DNA of 64,000 nucleotides from Dyella sp. C11 (GCF_003121485.1 NZ_QAVX01000001.1:496001-560000); one strand, 5' to 3'; positions 52,397 to 61,683 are shown, counted from the stretch's first letter. Numbers and translations: made by a program. Notes: generated from the sequence alone by a model not told the origin.

Positions 52397-52900
52397 ATGC
52401 TCCTGTTTCCCGCCAAGACGCCCATGGCCTCGATCGCGGATCTCAAGGACATTCCCGCGCCCGCTCCCGTGTCGTACATGCCGCAAGCGCCGGGCTGGTG
52501 GGTGGTCGGCGGACTGTTGCTGTTCGCGTTGCTGGTGTTTGCAGTGCTGAAGCTGCGGACATGGTGGCGCAATCGTTACCGCCGGGAAGCCCAGGCTGAG
52601 CTTGCCCTCATCGAACAATCCCTCAACGACACGCGCACACGGCCCGAAGCACTGGCCGCCCTGCCTGCGCTGGTGAAACGCACGGTGCTGGCCTGGGCAC
52701 CGCGAACGACGGTGGGGCCGATGAGCGGCGACGCCTGGCTTCGCTATCTCGACAGCACCTATCCGAAGGGTGGCTTCGTGCAAGGACCCGGTCGCCATCT
52801 CGACACACTGGCTTACGGGCACGGCGACATTGGCAAGGGCGAACTCGCAGCGCTGTTGACGTTGCTGCATCAATGGATCGATGACCATGTTGCAGCTTGA
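52397..52900 (+). CDS. DUF4381 single-span membrane protein
   Basis: The protein has 167 residues. A short Pro-rich N-terminus (LKDIPAPAPVSYMPQAPGWW) leads into one membrane span at about 36-54. A cytoplasmic helical domain follows (RREAQAELALIEQSLND, LVKRTVLAWAPR). Proteins of this DUF occur in MoxR/VWA operons and are thought to be part of the membrane complex. It is 3 bases after the DUF58 stop and overlaps the next gene by 20 bases. Confidence 0.82.
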   Translation: MLLFPAKTPMASIADLKDIPAPAPVSYMPQAPGWWVVGGLLLFALLVFAVLKLRTWWRNRYRREAQAELALIEQSLNDTRTRPEALAALPALVKRTVLAWAPRTTVGPMSGDAWLRYLDSTYPKGGFVQGPGRHLDTLAYGHGDIGKGELAALLTLLHQWIDDHVAA

Positions 52901-53909
52901 GCATCCCTGGCTGCTGACCTTGCTGCCGCTGCCTTTGCTGGTGTGGTGGTTGCTGCCACCCTATGGCGAACGCACGCGTGCCATCCGCGTACCGTTCTTC
53001 GACGAACTGGCGCAGGCGACCGGGCAAACACCGGCGCGCGGCGCGGTGGTGCTGCGGGGCAATTGGTTGCGCCGTGTGCTGGCGCCGCTGTGCTGGGTGC
53101 TGGTGGTGCTGGCGCTGGCTGGCCCGCAACGGTTGGAGCCGCCCATCGAGCGCACCGAATCAGCACGCGATCTGCTGCTGGCCATTGACCTGTCGGGTTC
53201 CATGGCGACGCCCGACTTCCTGGATCCGCAAGGCGAGCGTATCGATCGCCTGAGTGCAGTGAAAGGCGTGGTGGATGACTTCATTGCCCATCGCACCACC
53301 GATCGCATCGGTCTCATCGTCTTCGGTACCAATGCGTTTCCGCAGGCGCCGCTCACGCTCGATCACACTGCCGTTCGGGAATTGCTGGATGAACTTCGCG
53401 TGGGCATGGCCGGTGAACAGACAGCCATCGGTGACGCCATCGGCGTGGCGGTGAAGATGACCGAGCACTCGCAACAGCGCGAGCGCGTGTTGATCCTGCT
53501 CACGGACGGCAACGACACGGCGGGCCGCATTCCCGCGGAAAAGGCTGCCGAGATCGCCAAGGCCAGTCACATCGTGGTCGACACCATCGGTATCGGCGAC
53601 CCCCATGCCAAGGGCGAGAACCGCGTGGATCTGGACGCGCTCAAGCGCATCGCCGTGGCCACCGGTGGACGCAGCTTCCGCGGCGAGAACCGCGAACAAC
53701 TGGCCGACATCTATGCGTTGCTCGATCGCATGACGCCGAGCAAGGTGAAGCATTCCATCTTCCGTCCCAAGGTGAAGCTCTACTACGTGCCGCTGGGTGC
53801 GGCGCTGCTTCTGATGCTCGCTTATCACCTGCTGATGCTGGGCGTGCTGTCGCCGCTGGCGCGTCGTCGCACGGCATCCACGCTGGCCCCTGGCGAGCAG
53901 GGAGGCTGA
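52881..53909 (+). CDS. VWA-domain membrane protein, BatA-like
   Basis: The protein has 342 residues. Two N-terminal membrane spans (about 8-26 and 66-81) flank a short loop, a VWA domain follows (100-290), and another span lies near 295-315. The metal-ion-dependent adhesion site is intact: DLSGS at 103-107, then the Thr and Asp motifs (GEQTAIGDAIGVAV, ILLTDGNDTAG). The VWA domain is therefore probably periplasmic and metal-binding. A second ATG 6 bases later is an alternative start. Confidence 0.9.
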   Translation: MTMLQLEHPWLLTLLPLPLLVWWLLPPYGERTRAIRVPFFDELAQATGQTPARGAVVLRGNWLRRVLAPLCWVLVVLALAGPQRLEPPIERTESARDLLLAIDLSGSMATPDFLDPQGERIDRLSAVKGVVDDFIAHRTTDRIGLIVFGTNAFPQAPLTLDHTAVRELLDELRVGMAGEQTAIGDAIGVAVKMTEHSQQRERVLILLTDGNDTAGRIPAEKAAEIAKASHIVVDTIGIGDPHAKGENRVDLDALKRIAVATGGRSFRGENREQLADIYALLDRMTPSKVKHSIFRPKVKLYYVPLGAALLLMLAYHLLMLGVLSPLARRRTASTLAPGEQGG

Positions 53910-53910
53910 G

Positions 53911-55530
53911 ATGGATCAAGGCTTCCATTTCATCCGGCCGCTGTGGCTCCTGCTGTTGCCGCTGGGGCCGTTGCTGCTGTGGTGGTGGCAGCGGCGCAAC
54001 GATCCGCTGCAGCGCTGGAAAGGCATGATCGCCCCGCACCTGCTCACGCATCTCGTCGTGGGTGGCGGGCAGGGTTGGCGGCCTCGGCCGATCCATCTGG
54101 TCTGTGCCGTCATCGTTATTGGCAGCATCGCCTGTGCCGGGCCGACGTGGGAGCTGGAATCGCCACCGTTCGCGGAAGACCGTGCGCCCATGATGGTGGC
54201 GGTGGACCTGTCCCCTGCGATGAATGCCATGGATGTATCGCCGACACGCCTGGAGCGTACCAAGCAGAAGGTGCGCGACCTGATGGCGTTGCGCGCCGGC
54301 GGCCGTACCGGTCTTATCGTCTACACCAATACGGCGCACATGGTGTTGCCACCTACTGACGACGCCGCGCTGATGGAGATGTTCCTGTCAGCGCTGAGCA
54401 CCGATCTGCTTCAGGCCAGGGGGCAGAATGCGGGGGCGGCGCTTGCCGTGGCCGATCGCCTGCTGAATGCGGAGCCCGATCCCGGCACCATCGTGTTCTT
54501 CACCAGCGGGTTCGACGACTCGCAGATTCCCGCCTTCGTGGCGCATCGTCAGCATTCGCGGCAACAAGTGCTGATGCTGGCGGTGGGCACCACGCGCGGT
54601 GGGCCGCTGCGTGCAGCGAACGGTTCGGTGCAGACCGGCACGGATGGTTCGCCAGTAGTTGCCAAGCTCGATGACGATGCGCTGCAACGGCTCGCGTCGC
54701 AGGCGCATATACCACTCGCGAGCATCACCTCAGGCAACGATGACATGCAGTGGGTGCAGCGCGAAGCCGTGCATCACCTGAAGATCGTGAGCGACAAGGC
54801 GAATACGCACTGGAAGGAATACGGCTATTACCTGTGCTATCCCCTCGTGCTGATCGCCTTGTTCTGGTTCCGCCGAGGCTGGATGGTGCGCTGGGTGTTC
54901 GTGCTGGGTTTCGTCGGACTGGGGGCCATGCCGGCGCCGGCCGCCGCGGCGGGTTGGAACGTGGCCGACTGGTTCTTCACTCCTGACCAGCAGGGCCGCT
55001 GGTACTACGAACACCGCGACTTCGCCAAGGCGGCGGAGCATTTCCAGGATCCGGCCTGGAAGGGATGGGCGCTCTACCAGCATGGCCGCTATGACGATGC
55101 GCGGAAGATCTTCGAAACATTGCCGGGCCCGGATGCCAAGTTCATGACGGGTAACAGCTACGCGCACCAGTTCCAATACGAAGAGGCCAAGGACGCCTAC
55201 AACGAAGCGTTGCGCATGAAGCATCCCTTCCCGGAAGCGGAAGCCAACCTGCGCCTGATGGTGCAGCTGATGAAGCAGCGCGAGAGCGTGCCGCCCGAGG
55301 ACGAAGACGACGAATACCGGCCGGACGAAGTGAAACAGGACAAGGAAGGCGCGAAGGGCAAGGGCACCACGAAAGTGATGGGCAAGCGCTCGGTGCAGGT
55401 GCCCGCCGATGTATGGATGCGCAACCTCAGCGTGTCGCCCGCGGATTTCCTGCGGACCAAGTTCAGTATCGAGAGTGGACAGCCGCCGCCGTCTGCGCCC
55501 GCGCCGGCATCGTCGGGAGCGAGGCCATGA
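53911..55530 (+). CDS. VWA- and TPR-domain membrane protein, BatB/BatC fusion-like
   Basis: The protein has 539 residues. Spans at about 11-27 and 61-77 precede a VWA domain (95-290). Two more spans follow (about 310-350). A TPR region lies at 365-455 (WYYEHRDFAKAAEHFQDPAW, FQYEEAKDAYNEALRMKHPF), and a charged Lys/Glu-rich tail carries PPEDEDDEYRPDEVKQDKEG. The MIDAS reads DLSPA (99-103) rather than DxSxS, so metal binding may be lost. It combines the roles of BatB and BatC. It is 1 base after the preceding gene and overlaps batD-like by 4. Confidence 0.88.
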   Translation: MDQGFHFIRPLWLLLLPLGPLLLWWWQRRNDPLQRWKGMIAPHLLTHLVVGGGQGWRPRPIHLVCAVIVIGSIACAGPTWELESPPFAEDRAPMMVAVDLSPAMNAMDVSPTRLERTKQKVRDLMALRAGGRTGLIVYTNTAHMVLPPTDDAALMEMFLSALSTDLLQARGQNAGAALAVADRLLNAEPDPGTIVFFTSGFDDSQIPAFVAHRQHSRQQVLMLAVGTTRGGPLRAANGSVQTGTDGSPVVAKLDDDALQRLASQAHIPLASITSGNDDMQWVQREAVHHLKIVSDKANTHWKEYGYYLCYPLVLIALFWFRRGWMVRWVFVLGFVGLGAMPAPAAAAGWNVADWFFTPDQQGRWYYEHRDFAKAAEHFQDPAWKGWALYQHGRYDDARKIFETLPGPDAKFMTGNSYAHQFQYEEAKDAYNEALRMKHPFPEAEANLRLMVQLMKQRESVPPEDEDDEYRPDEVKQDKEGAKGKGTTKVMGKRSVQVPADVWMRNLSVSPADFLRTKFSIESGQPPPSAPAPASSGARP

Positions 55531-56879
55531 GGGTCTGGCTGCTGTGCATGCTGGCGTTGCTGGCCATGGCGGCACATGCGGAACAGCCGGCATCTTCGTC
55601 CTCGGCTGCTGCACCGCCGCTGCCCATTCGCGTGCGCGTCCACCAGGAGCCTGCGGGCGCCCTGATGCAGGGTGAAACCACACGCATCGTGGTGGACCTG
55701 CTCACCACCGACTTCTTCACCGATGCTCCCGTACTGCCCGAGTTGCACGTGGATGGCGCCTATCTTTCGCTGTCCGACGAAACACCCGGCCACCTGGTGG
55801 AAACCGTGGATGGCCAGACGTGGTCTGGCGTATCGCGCACGTATCTCATCACGCCGTTGATGTCGGGCGAGATGGACATACCCTCGTTCGAGATTGCGGC
55901 CCACCTTGGCGCGCAGAGCACACCCGTCACGGTGCAGACGCAGCCGCTGACGCTGAAGGTGCGCGCGCTGGTGTTGCCGGCGGGTGTCACCGAGGCATTG
56001 ATTGCGCGCTCGCTGACCGTCACGCAGACCATCACGCCCAAGGACGAGGGCCTGCATGTGGGCGACACGGTGACCCGCCGCATCGAGATCACCGCCGAAG
56101 GCGCACCCGCGATGATGCTTCCGCCCACCACGTTCGCCGTCGTGGATGGATTGACGCTGTATCCCGCATCCCCGGTGGTGCGCGATGCGGTGGACAATCA
56201 TGGCGGGTTTGTTGGCGGCAATCGCGTGGATACGGCGAGCTATGTGATCGATCATCGCGGTCGCTACACGTTGCCGCCGCTCACCGTGCGCTGGATGGAC
56301 AGCCGCACCCGCGAGTGGCGCGAGAGCACGGTCCCTGCGGTGCAATTCCATGCCTGGTGGGGCTCGCCGGACAAACCGCGCTTTGCGCTGCCGCAACAGG
56401 GTTTCATGCCGCGGTTGATCGAATGGCTGTCCAGTGATGTGGGCATCGCGGTGATGGTGCTTGCGGTGCTGGCATGGCTGGCCTGGTACTTCCGAACCTG
56501 GTGCGTGAAGCAATGGCGTGCGTGGAAGGCCTGGCGTTATCGCCGTCGTCATTCGGAGCGCGTGGCGTTCCATGCAGTGACGCGGCGGCGTCACGCGACG
56601 TCTGCCAGAGCCGTATCCGACGTCGTGGATGCCTGGGTGCGACGTGCAGCGGAAGACGGTGCGCCGCCCAGTATCCATGAATGGGCCGACCGTTTCGGCG
56701 ATGAACGGCTGCATGCCCAATGGAACGCCGTGCAGGACACGCTGTACGGAAAGGGCGGCGCCGCATGGTCTGCTTCGGAGCTCGTCGATGCGCTTGTGTC
56801 GGTGCGAAAGCAATGGAAGCACGCAGGCCGGCGATGGCAGCCGCAGGCGGCACTGCCACCGTTGAATCCCGCGTCGTGA
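55527..56879 (+). CDS. BatD-like exported beta-sandwich membrane protein
   Basis: The protein has 450 residues. It has a signal peptide (MRVWLLCMLALLAMAAHAEQ), then Ig-like beta domains with the BatD pattern (RVHQEPAGALMQGETTRIVV, ITPLMSGEMDIPSFEIAAH, GLHVGDTVTRRIEITAEGAP). A membrane span is at about 310-330. A basic cytoplasmic tail follows (WRAWKAWRYRRRHSERVAFH). BatD proteins are partners of the VWA proteins in MoxR operons. The start overlaps the previous stop (ATGA). Confidence 0.82.
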   Translation: MRVWLLCMLALLAMAAHAEQPASSSSAAAPPLPIRVRVHQEPAGALMQGETTRIVVDLLTTDFFTDAPVLPELHVDGAYLSLSDETPGHLVETVDGQTWSGVSRTYLITPLMSGEMDIPSFEIAAHLGAQSTPVTVQTQPLTLKVRALVLPAGVTEALIARSLTVTQTITPKDEGLHVGDTVTRRIEITAEGAPAMMLPPTTFAVVDGLTLYPASPVVRDAVDNHGGFVGGNRVDTASYVIDHRGRYTLPPLTVRWMDSRTREWRESTVPAVQFHAWWGSPDKPRFALPQQGFMPRLIEWLSSDVGIAVMVLAVLAWLAWYFRTWCVKQWRAWKAWRYRRRHSERVAFHAVTRRRHATSARAVSDVVDAWVRRAAEDGAPPSIHEWADRFGDERLHAQWNAVQDTLYGKGGAAWSASELVDALVSVRKQWKHAGRRWQPQAALPPLNPAS

Positions 56880-57018
56880 TCACCGGGTTTCCCGGGCATC
56901 GTGCGACGTTCACGGCGCCATCGCATGCGCCCGCTACCATGCCCGCGCATGCCGGCAGAACACAACGCCCCAGGAAGGGGTGCACAACATTCGAGCGGTG
57001 GGCACCGGGGAGAGAGGG

Positions 57019-59487
57019 ATGGGTCGTTCCAGAAAGAGCCATGGCAAACGCTCTGGCAAGGCTGCGCCTGCGCGGCCGACGCCGGCAGCATCGCCGTCCG
57101 GCGAGCGACGCCACCTCTGGTGGTTGCCGCTGGGCGTCGCCGTGCTGGTGCTGGTGTTGCTGGGCTTCTGGTGGCTTCGCATGCCGTCGCCGGGCGTTGC
57201 CACCACGCCCGTGGCATCGGTGGCAACGGCGCCCACGCCGGCATCGCCGGCATCGCCGGCACTGCCACCTGCACATTACGTGGGCGCCCAGGCGTGCGCC
57301 TCATGCCATGCCAAGGAAACGCAGGCCTGGCAACAATCCCATCATGCGTTGGCCATGCAGGTGGCGGACGACAAGACCGTCGAAGGCCATTTTGATGGCG
57401 CGTTGAAGCAGGATGGTTCGACCGCCAGCTTCCTCAAGCGCGATGGCAAATACTTCGTGAAGACGGATGGCCCCGATGGCAAGCCCGCCGAATTCGAAGT
57501 GAAGTACACCTTCGGCGTGTATCCCCTGCAGCAATACCTTGTCGCCTTTCCCGACGGACGCCTGCAGACGCTGCGCACGTCCTGGGATGCACGCCCCGCT
57601 GCCGAAGGCGGCCAGCACTGGTTCAACATGTACCCCGGCGACCACATCGATGTGCACGACACGCTGCATTGGACACGCCTGAACCAGAACTGGAACTACA
57701 TGTGCGCGGATTGCCATTCCACGAACGTGCAGCGCAATTACGATCTGGCGAGCAATACGTTCAAGACGCAGTGGAACGAGATCAACGTGGCCTGCGAAGC
57801 CTGTCACGGACCAGGTTCACGCCACATGGAATGGTCCAATGCAAGCGAGGAAAAGAAGCGCGCTGATCCGTCGATGGGACTGACCATCGCGCTGAACGAA
57901 CGCAAGGGCGTGCACTGGATTCCCAACCCAGCGACCGGCAATCCGTCACGCAGTGCGCCCATGGATTCACATCGCGAGGTGGAAACCTGCGCGGTCTGTC
58001 ATTCGCGCCGGGGCATCATCGCCAAGGACACGGCGCCCACCGGGCGCCTGATGGACACGCACGATCCCACGCTGCTGGTCGAAGGTCGCTACCACGCCGA
58101 TGGCCAGCAGCTGGACGAGGTGTACGTGTATGCCTCGTTCCTGCAGAGCCGCATGTACGCCAAAGGCGTGACGTGCAGCGACTGCCACGACCCACACACT
58201 GGCCAGACGCGCGCGCAAGGCAATGCGTTGTGCGAAAGCTGCCATACGCCAGCCGTGTACGATACCGCCGCCCACCACATGCACAAGGAAGGCAGTGCAG
58301 GCTCGCAGTGCGTGGCGTGCCACATGCCGTCGAAGAATTACATGGTGATCAACGCACGCCCGGATCACTCCATTCGCGTGCCGCGGCCAGACCTCACGTT
58401 GCAGTACGGCGTGCCCAACGCCTGCGCCAACTGCCATGCCGACAAGGGCGCGCAGTGGGCAGCCGATGCCATCGCCAAGGCGCATGGGCCCGAGCGCAAG
58501 GGTTATCAACACTTCGTCGAGGCACTGGATGCCGCGCGCCACGGGAAGCCCGGTGCGGCAGCGCTGCTCACCACGCTGGCAGCCGACGCGACGTCGCCGA
58601 TCATTGCCCGTGCCACCGCCGTCAACGAGCTCAGTCACTACGCGAGCCCGGATGCGGTGCCGACCATCCAGTCTGCGCTGGGCGATGCCGATCCACTCAT
58701 GCGCGTTGCCGCACTGGATGCCTTGCTCGCCTTTCCGCCGGAAGTCCGTGGGCCCATGGCTGCGCCGCTGGCCGACGATCCCGTGCTTGATGTGCGGGTG
58801 AAAGCGGGCCGCGCGTTGGCCAGCGTTCCCGATGCGCAGCTCAATGCCACGCAGCGCGAACAACGCGACCGCGCCTTTGCGATCTATCAGCAGTCGCAGG
58901 AGGCCGTGGCCGATCGTCCGGAGTCGCACTTCGACCTGGGCATCGTCGACATGGAGCGCGGCGATACCGCGGCGGCCGAACAGGCGTTCCGCCAGGCGCT
59001 GAAGCTGCAACCGGATTTCGTGCCGGCGTACATCAACCTGTCGGACCTGTATCGCGGAACAGGGCACGAAGCGGAAGCGGAAAACACCATCGACGAAGGC
59101 CTGAAGACGGTGCCGAACAATGCCAGCCTGCTGCACGCCAAAGGGCTTTCGTTGATTCGCCAGAACGAAGCGCAGGAAGCGTTGCCGTGGCTCGAACGCG
59201 CACACCGTGCGGAGCCTTCCAACGCACGTTTCGCCTATGTGTACGGCGTGGCGCTGAATTCCGCGGGCAAGGTCGATCAGGCACACCAGGTGTGGGAAGC
59301 CAGCTTGCTCAACGCACCGTACGACCCCTCGCTGCTCTACGCGCTGGCCGGCGCCGAACGCGACGCGGGCCACAAGGACAAGGCGCGCGAATATGCCGAA
59401 CGCCTGGTCGCCGTGGCACCGCGTTCCCGCGATGCGCAGGAGCTTCTGCAGAGCCTGGGCGGCAGCTCCATGCCCGCCTTCCACTGA
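57019..59487 (+). CDS. octaheme cytochrome c with HEAT-like and TPR repeats
   Basis: The protein has 822 residues. A basic N-terminus and one membrane span (about 34-53) anchor it to the inner membrane facing the periplasm. Eight CxxCH heme motifs follow between about 92 and 475: CASCH, CADCH, CEACH, CAVCH, CSDCH, CESCH, CVACH and CANCH. Next come HEAT-like helices (about 500-610; ARATAVNELSHYASPDAVPT) and TPR repeats (about 630-810; HFDLGIVDMERGDTAAAEQA). Such multihaem proteins accept or pass electrons, or hold oxidoreductase activity. GGGGAGAGAGGG precedes the ATG. It lies 139 bases after the BatD-like gene. Confidence 0.9.
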   Translation: MGRSRKSHGKRSGKAAPARPTPAASPSGERRHLWWLPLGVAVLVLVLLGFWWLRMPSPGVATTPVASVATAPTPASPASPALPPAHYVGAQACASCHAKETQAWQQSHHALAMQVADDKTVEGHFDGALKQDGSTASFLKRDGKYFVKTDGPDGKPAEFEVKYTFGVYPLQQYLVAFPDGRLQTLRTSWDARPAAEGGQHWFNMYPGDHIDVHDTLHWTRLNQNWNYMCADCHSTNVQRNYDLASNTFKTQWNEINVACEACHGPGSRHMEWSNASEEKKRADPSMGLTIALNERKGVHWIPNPATGNPSRSAPMDSHREVETCAVCHSRRGIIAKDTAPTGRLMDTHDPTLLVEGRYHADGQQLDEVYVYASFLQSRMYAKGVTCSDCHDPHTGQTRAQGNALCESCHTPAVYDTAAHHMHKEGSAGSQCVACHMPSKNYMVINARPDHSIRVPRPDLTLQYGVPNACANCHADKGAQWAADAIAKAHGPERKGYQHFVEALDAARHGKPGAAALLTTLAADATSPIIARATAVNELSHYASPDAVPTIQSALGDADPLMRVAALDALLAFPPEVRGPMAAPLADDPVLDVRVKAGRALASVPDAQLNATQREQRDRAFAIYQQSQEAVADRPESHFDLGIVDMERGDTAAAEQAFRQALKLQPDFVPAYINLSDLYRGTGHEAEAENTIDEGLKTVPNNASLLHAKGLSLIRQNEAQEALPWLERAHRAEPSNARFAYVYGVALNSAGKVDQAHQVWEASLLNAPYDPSLLYALAGAERDAGHKDKAREYAERLVAVAPRSRDAQELLQSLGGSSMPAFH

Positions 59488-59491
59488 CGAG

Positions 59492-60787
59492 TCAGCGAGG
59501 CGGCGACCGGGCGTCGTCGCTTCGCAGCGGCAACACCAGCATCGCCTCGAAGCCACCGGCGGGAAGGTTGCGCAGCAACAGCCTGCCGCCGTGCTGTGCC
59601 GCGATGCGGCGCGTGCTGGCCAGTCCAAGGCCGTTGCCGACGGCATCGCTGCGGGCCTCGTTGCCGCGGAGGAAAGGCTCACCAAGCCGGTTGAGGAGAT
59701 GCTCCGGCACGCCGGTGCCGTGATCCGTGATCACGCAGCGAGCCTCGTTGCCGGCAACCACGAGCGATGCGCCATACGGCGCGGCGCCGTGGCGCATGGC
59801 GTTGCGCATTAGGTTGTCGATGGCGCGCCGCAGTGCCATGGGCTTGCCGAGGATGCGCACGTGCTCCGGTACGTCCACCTGCCACGTGTTGGCATCCACG
59901 TCGTTGAGCGTGGCCAGTTCGCGCAGCAGCGCGGCAAGGTCAACCGGACTGGTGCTTTCCTCGCTGCCGTCGCGCACGTAGGCGATGAATTGCGCACTGA
60001 GTGCATCGATGGCTTCGATGTCGCTCACCAGACCTTCGCGCAGGGATGGCTCGATGGAGGCGCTGGAGAGTTCCAGTCCCAGGCGAAGACGTGCCAGCGG
60101 TGTGCGCAGATCGTGCGAGATGGCGGCCAGCATGACATCGCGCTCGCGTGCATTCCGGCGTACATCCGCTGCCGCCATGCCGAGGGCAGCATTGAGCTCC
60201 ACCAGTTCCCCTGCGGCGCCATGGGGCAGATCCGGTGGCGGCGTGCCGCCGACGACGGATGGCGCGGCATCGGCCAGCCGTTTGAGCGGCTGCGTAAGGC
60301 TGCGCGCGTAGGACGCCGCCAGCAGCAATACCACCAGCGTGGAAAGCAACACGGTGAGCAGCGTGCTTCGTACCAGCGGCGCGCGCCATTCTTCGAAAGG
60401 AATGCCAATCCATCCCTGACCGGGCTCGCGCGCGATCAACCACAGCATGGGTTGGCGCCAGCCGGAAATCTGCACGTTGCGATCGGGCAGGCGAGTGCGA
60501 AGCTGATCGCGCACATGGCGCAGCAACGGCATCGAGGGTTCACGACTGGCCGGTGGCGCCGCACGGTGCTCGATGCCCAGCGCGGTCAGTGCGGCATCGC
60601 CCCGGCCTTCCTCAAGCAGCGTGTCTGCCGCCGTCACCTGCATGGTGAGCACGCGCGCCGTGTAGTCGCTGGCGACACCGCTGCCGGTCACGCGCAGCGC
60701 GAACATGGCGATCAGCAACACCAGGCAGGCTGTGCCGATCAACAGCCACACCAATCGCGTGAACAAGCCCGTGGATGCCGCGCTCAC
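59492..60787 (-). CDS. sensor histidine kinase (EnvZ/RstB-like)
   Basis: The protein has 431 residues. Spans at about 9-30 and 138-158 bracket a periplasmic sensor domain of about 107 residues. Next come HAMP, HisKA with phospho-accepting His225 (AAISHDLRTPLARLRLGLEL), and the ATPase domain (NLMRNAMRHG, ITDHGTGVPE, GNGLGLAST). The start is GTG, overlapping the response regulator stop by 4 bases (GTGA). Its stop lies only 4 bases from the stop of the octaheme gene, facing it. Confidence 0.9.
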   Translation of the reverse strand: MSAASTGLFTRLVWLLIGTACLVLLIAMFALRVTGSGVASDYTARVLTMQVTAADTLLEEGRGDAALTALGIEHRAAPPASREPSMPLLRHVRDQLRTRLPDRNVQISGWRQPMLWLIAREPGQGWIGIPFEEWRAPLVRSTLLTVLLSTLVVLLLAASYARSLTQPLKRLADAAPSVVGGTPPPDLPHGAAGELVELNAALGMAAADVRRNARERDVMLAAISHDLRTPLARLRLGLELSSASIEPSLREGLVSDIEAIDALSAQFIAYVRDGSEESTSPVDLAALLRELATLNDVDANTWQVDVPEHVRILGKPMALRRAIDNLMRNAMRHGAAPYGASLVVAGNEARCVITDHGTGVPEHLLNRLGEPFLRGNEARSDAVGNGLGLASTRRIAAQHGGRLLLRNLPAGGFEAMLVLPLRSDDARSPPR

Positions 60788-61506
60788 AGCGGTGCTCCGT
60801 CGGGCACGAACACATAACCGTGGCCCCAGACTGTCTGCAGCCAGCGCGGCTGGCGCGGGTCGTCTTCAATCAGTCGGCGCAGGCGGCTCATCATCACGTC
60901 CATGCTCCGATCGAATGCATCGTGCTCACGGCCGCGGGCCAGGCTCATCAACTGGTCGCGTGTCAGCGGTTGGCGCGGGCGTTTCACCAGTGCCGCCAAC
61001 ACGGCGAATTCGCCGGTGGTGAGTCGCAGCGCTTCGCCGTTGCGCAGCAGTCGCCGCGTATCCAGCTCCAGCACGAAAGCGCCGAAGCTGACATTGCCAC
61101 CGTCGGGTTGTGGTGCGCCGAGGGCCGGACGGCCGCGGCGGAGCACCGCGTTGATGCGCGCCACCAACTCACGCGGATTGCCTGGCTTGGGGAGGTAGTC
61201 GTCGGCGCCGATTTCCAGTCCTACGATGCGGTCGATCTCGTCGCCGCGCGCGGTGAGCATGATCACCGGCGTGACCACGCCCTGGCCGCGCAGGCGACGG
61301 CAGATGGAAAGCCCGTCTTCGCCCGGAAGCATCAGGTCCAGCACGATCAGGTCCACATGCCGGCGCGCCAGTTCCTTGTCCATCTCGCGACCGTCGCCGG
61401 CCACGTGAATCGTGAATCCCTGCTGCTCCAGGTAACGCTGCAACAGGTCGCGCAAGCGACGGTCGTCGTCGACGATCAGCACGTGCGGGGTGGCGTTGGT
61501 GTTCAT
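60784..61506 (-). CDS. OmpR-family response regulator
   Basis: The protein has 240 residues. The receiver domain has acidic residues 13-15 (VDDD), phospho-acceptor Asp57 (IVLDLMLPGEDG), Thr86 and Lys107. The usual KPF is KPG here (LPKPGNPREL). The winged-helix DNA-binding domain spans about 135-235 (LTTGEFAVLAALVKRPRQPL, WLQTVWGHGYVFVPDG). It is coupled to the kinase gene and divergent from the secreted-protein gene at 61684. Confidence 0.92.
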   Translation of the reverse strand: MNTNATPHVLIVDDDRRLRDLLQRYLEQQGFTIHVAGDGREMDKELARRHVDLIVLDLMLPGEDGLSICRRLRGQGVVTPVIMLTARGDEIDRIVGLEIGADDYLPKPGNPRELVARINAVLRRGRPALGAPQPDGGNVSFGAFVLELDTRRLLRNGEALRLTTGEFAVLAALVKRPRQPLTRDQLMSLARGREHDAFDRSMDVMMSRLRRLIEDDPRQPRWLQTVWGHGYVFVPDGAPL

Positions 61507-61683
61507 GGCGCGATTCTGCCGCGGCCGGGGAAGCGCGGCGAGCCCATTTGTAACGAGATGTTTCCAGCGCCGCCGGCCGCAACATTCTTTTGCATTCCCT
61601 TGCGAAGCCGATACGACTGGCCGTGGGCGGGGCGGGAGCATGGCCTCGGGCCCATGGCCTTCTTTCCACCATCGGAGAACACC

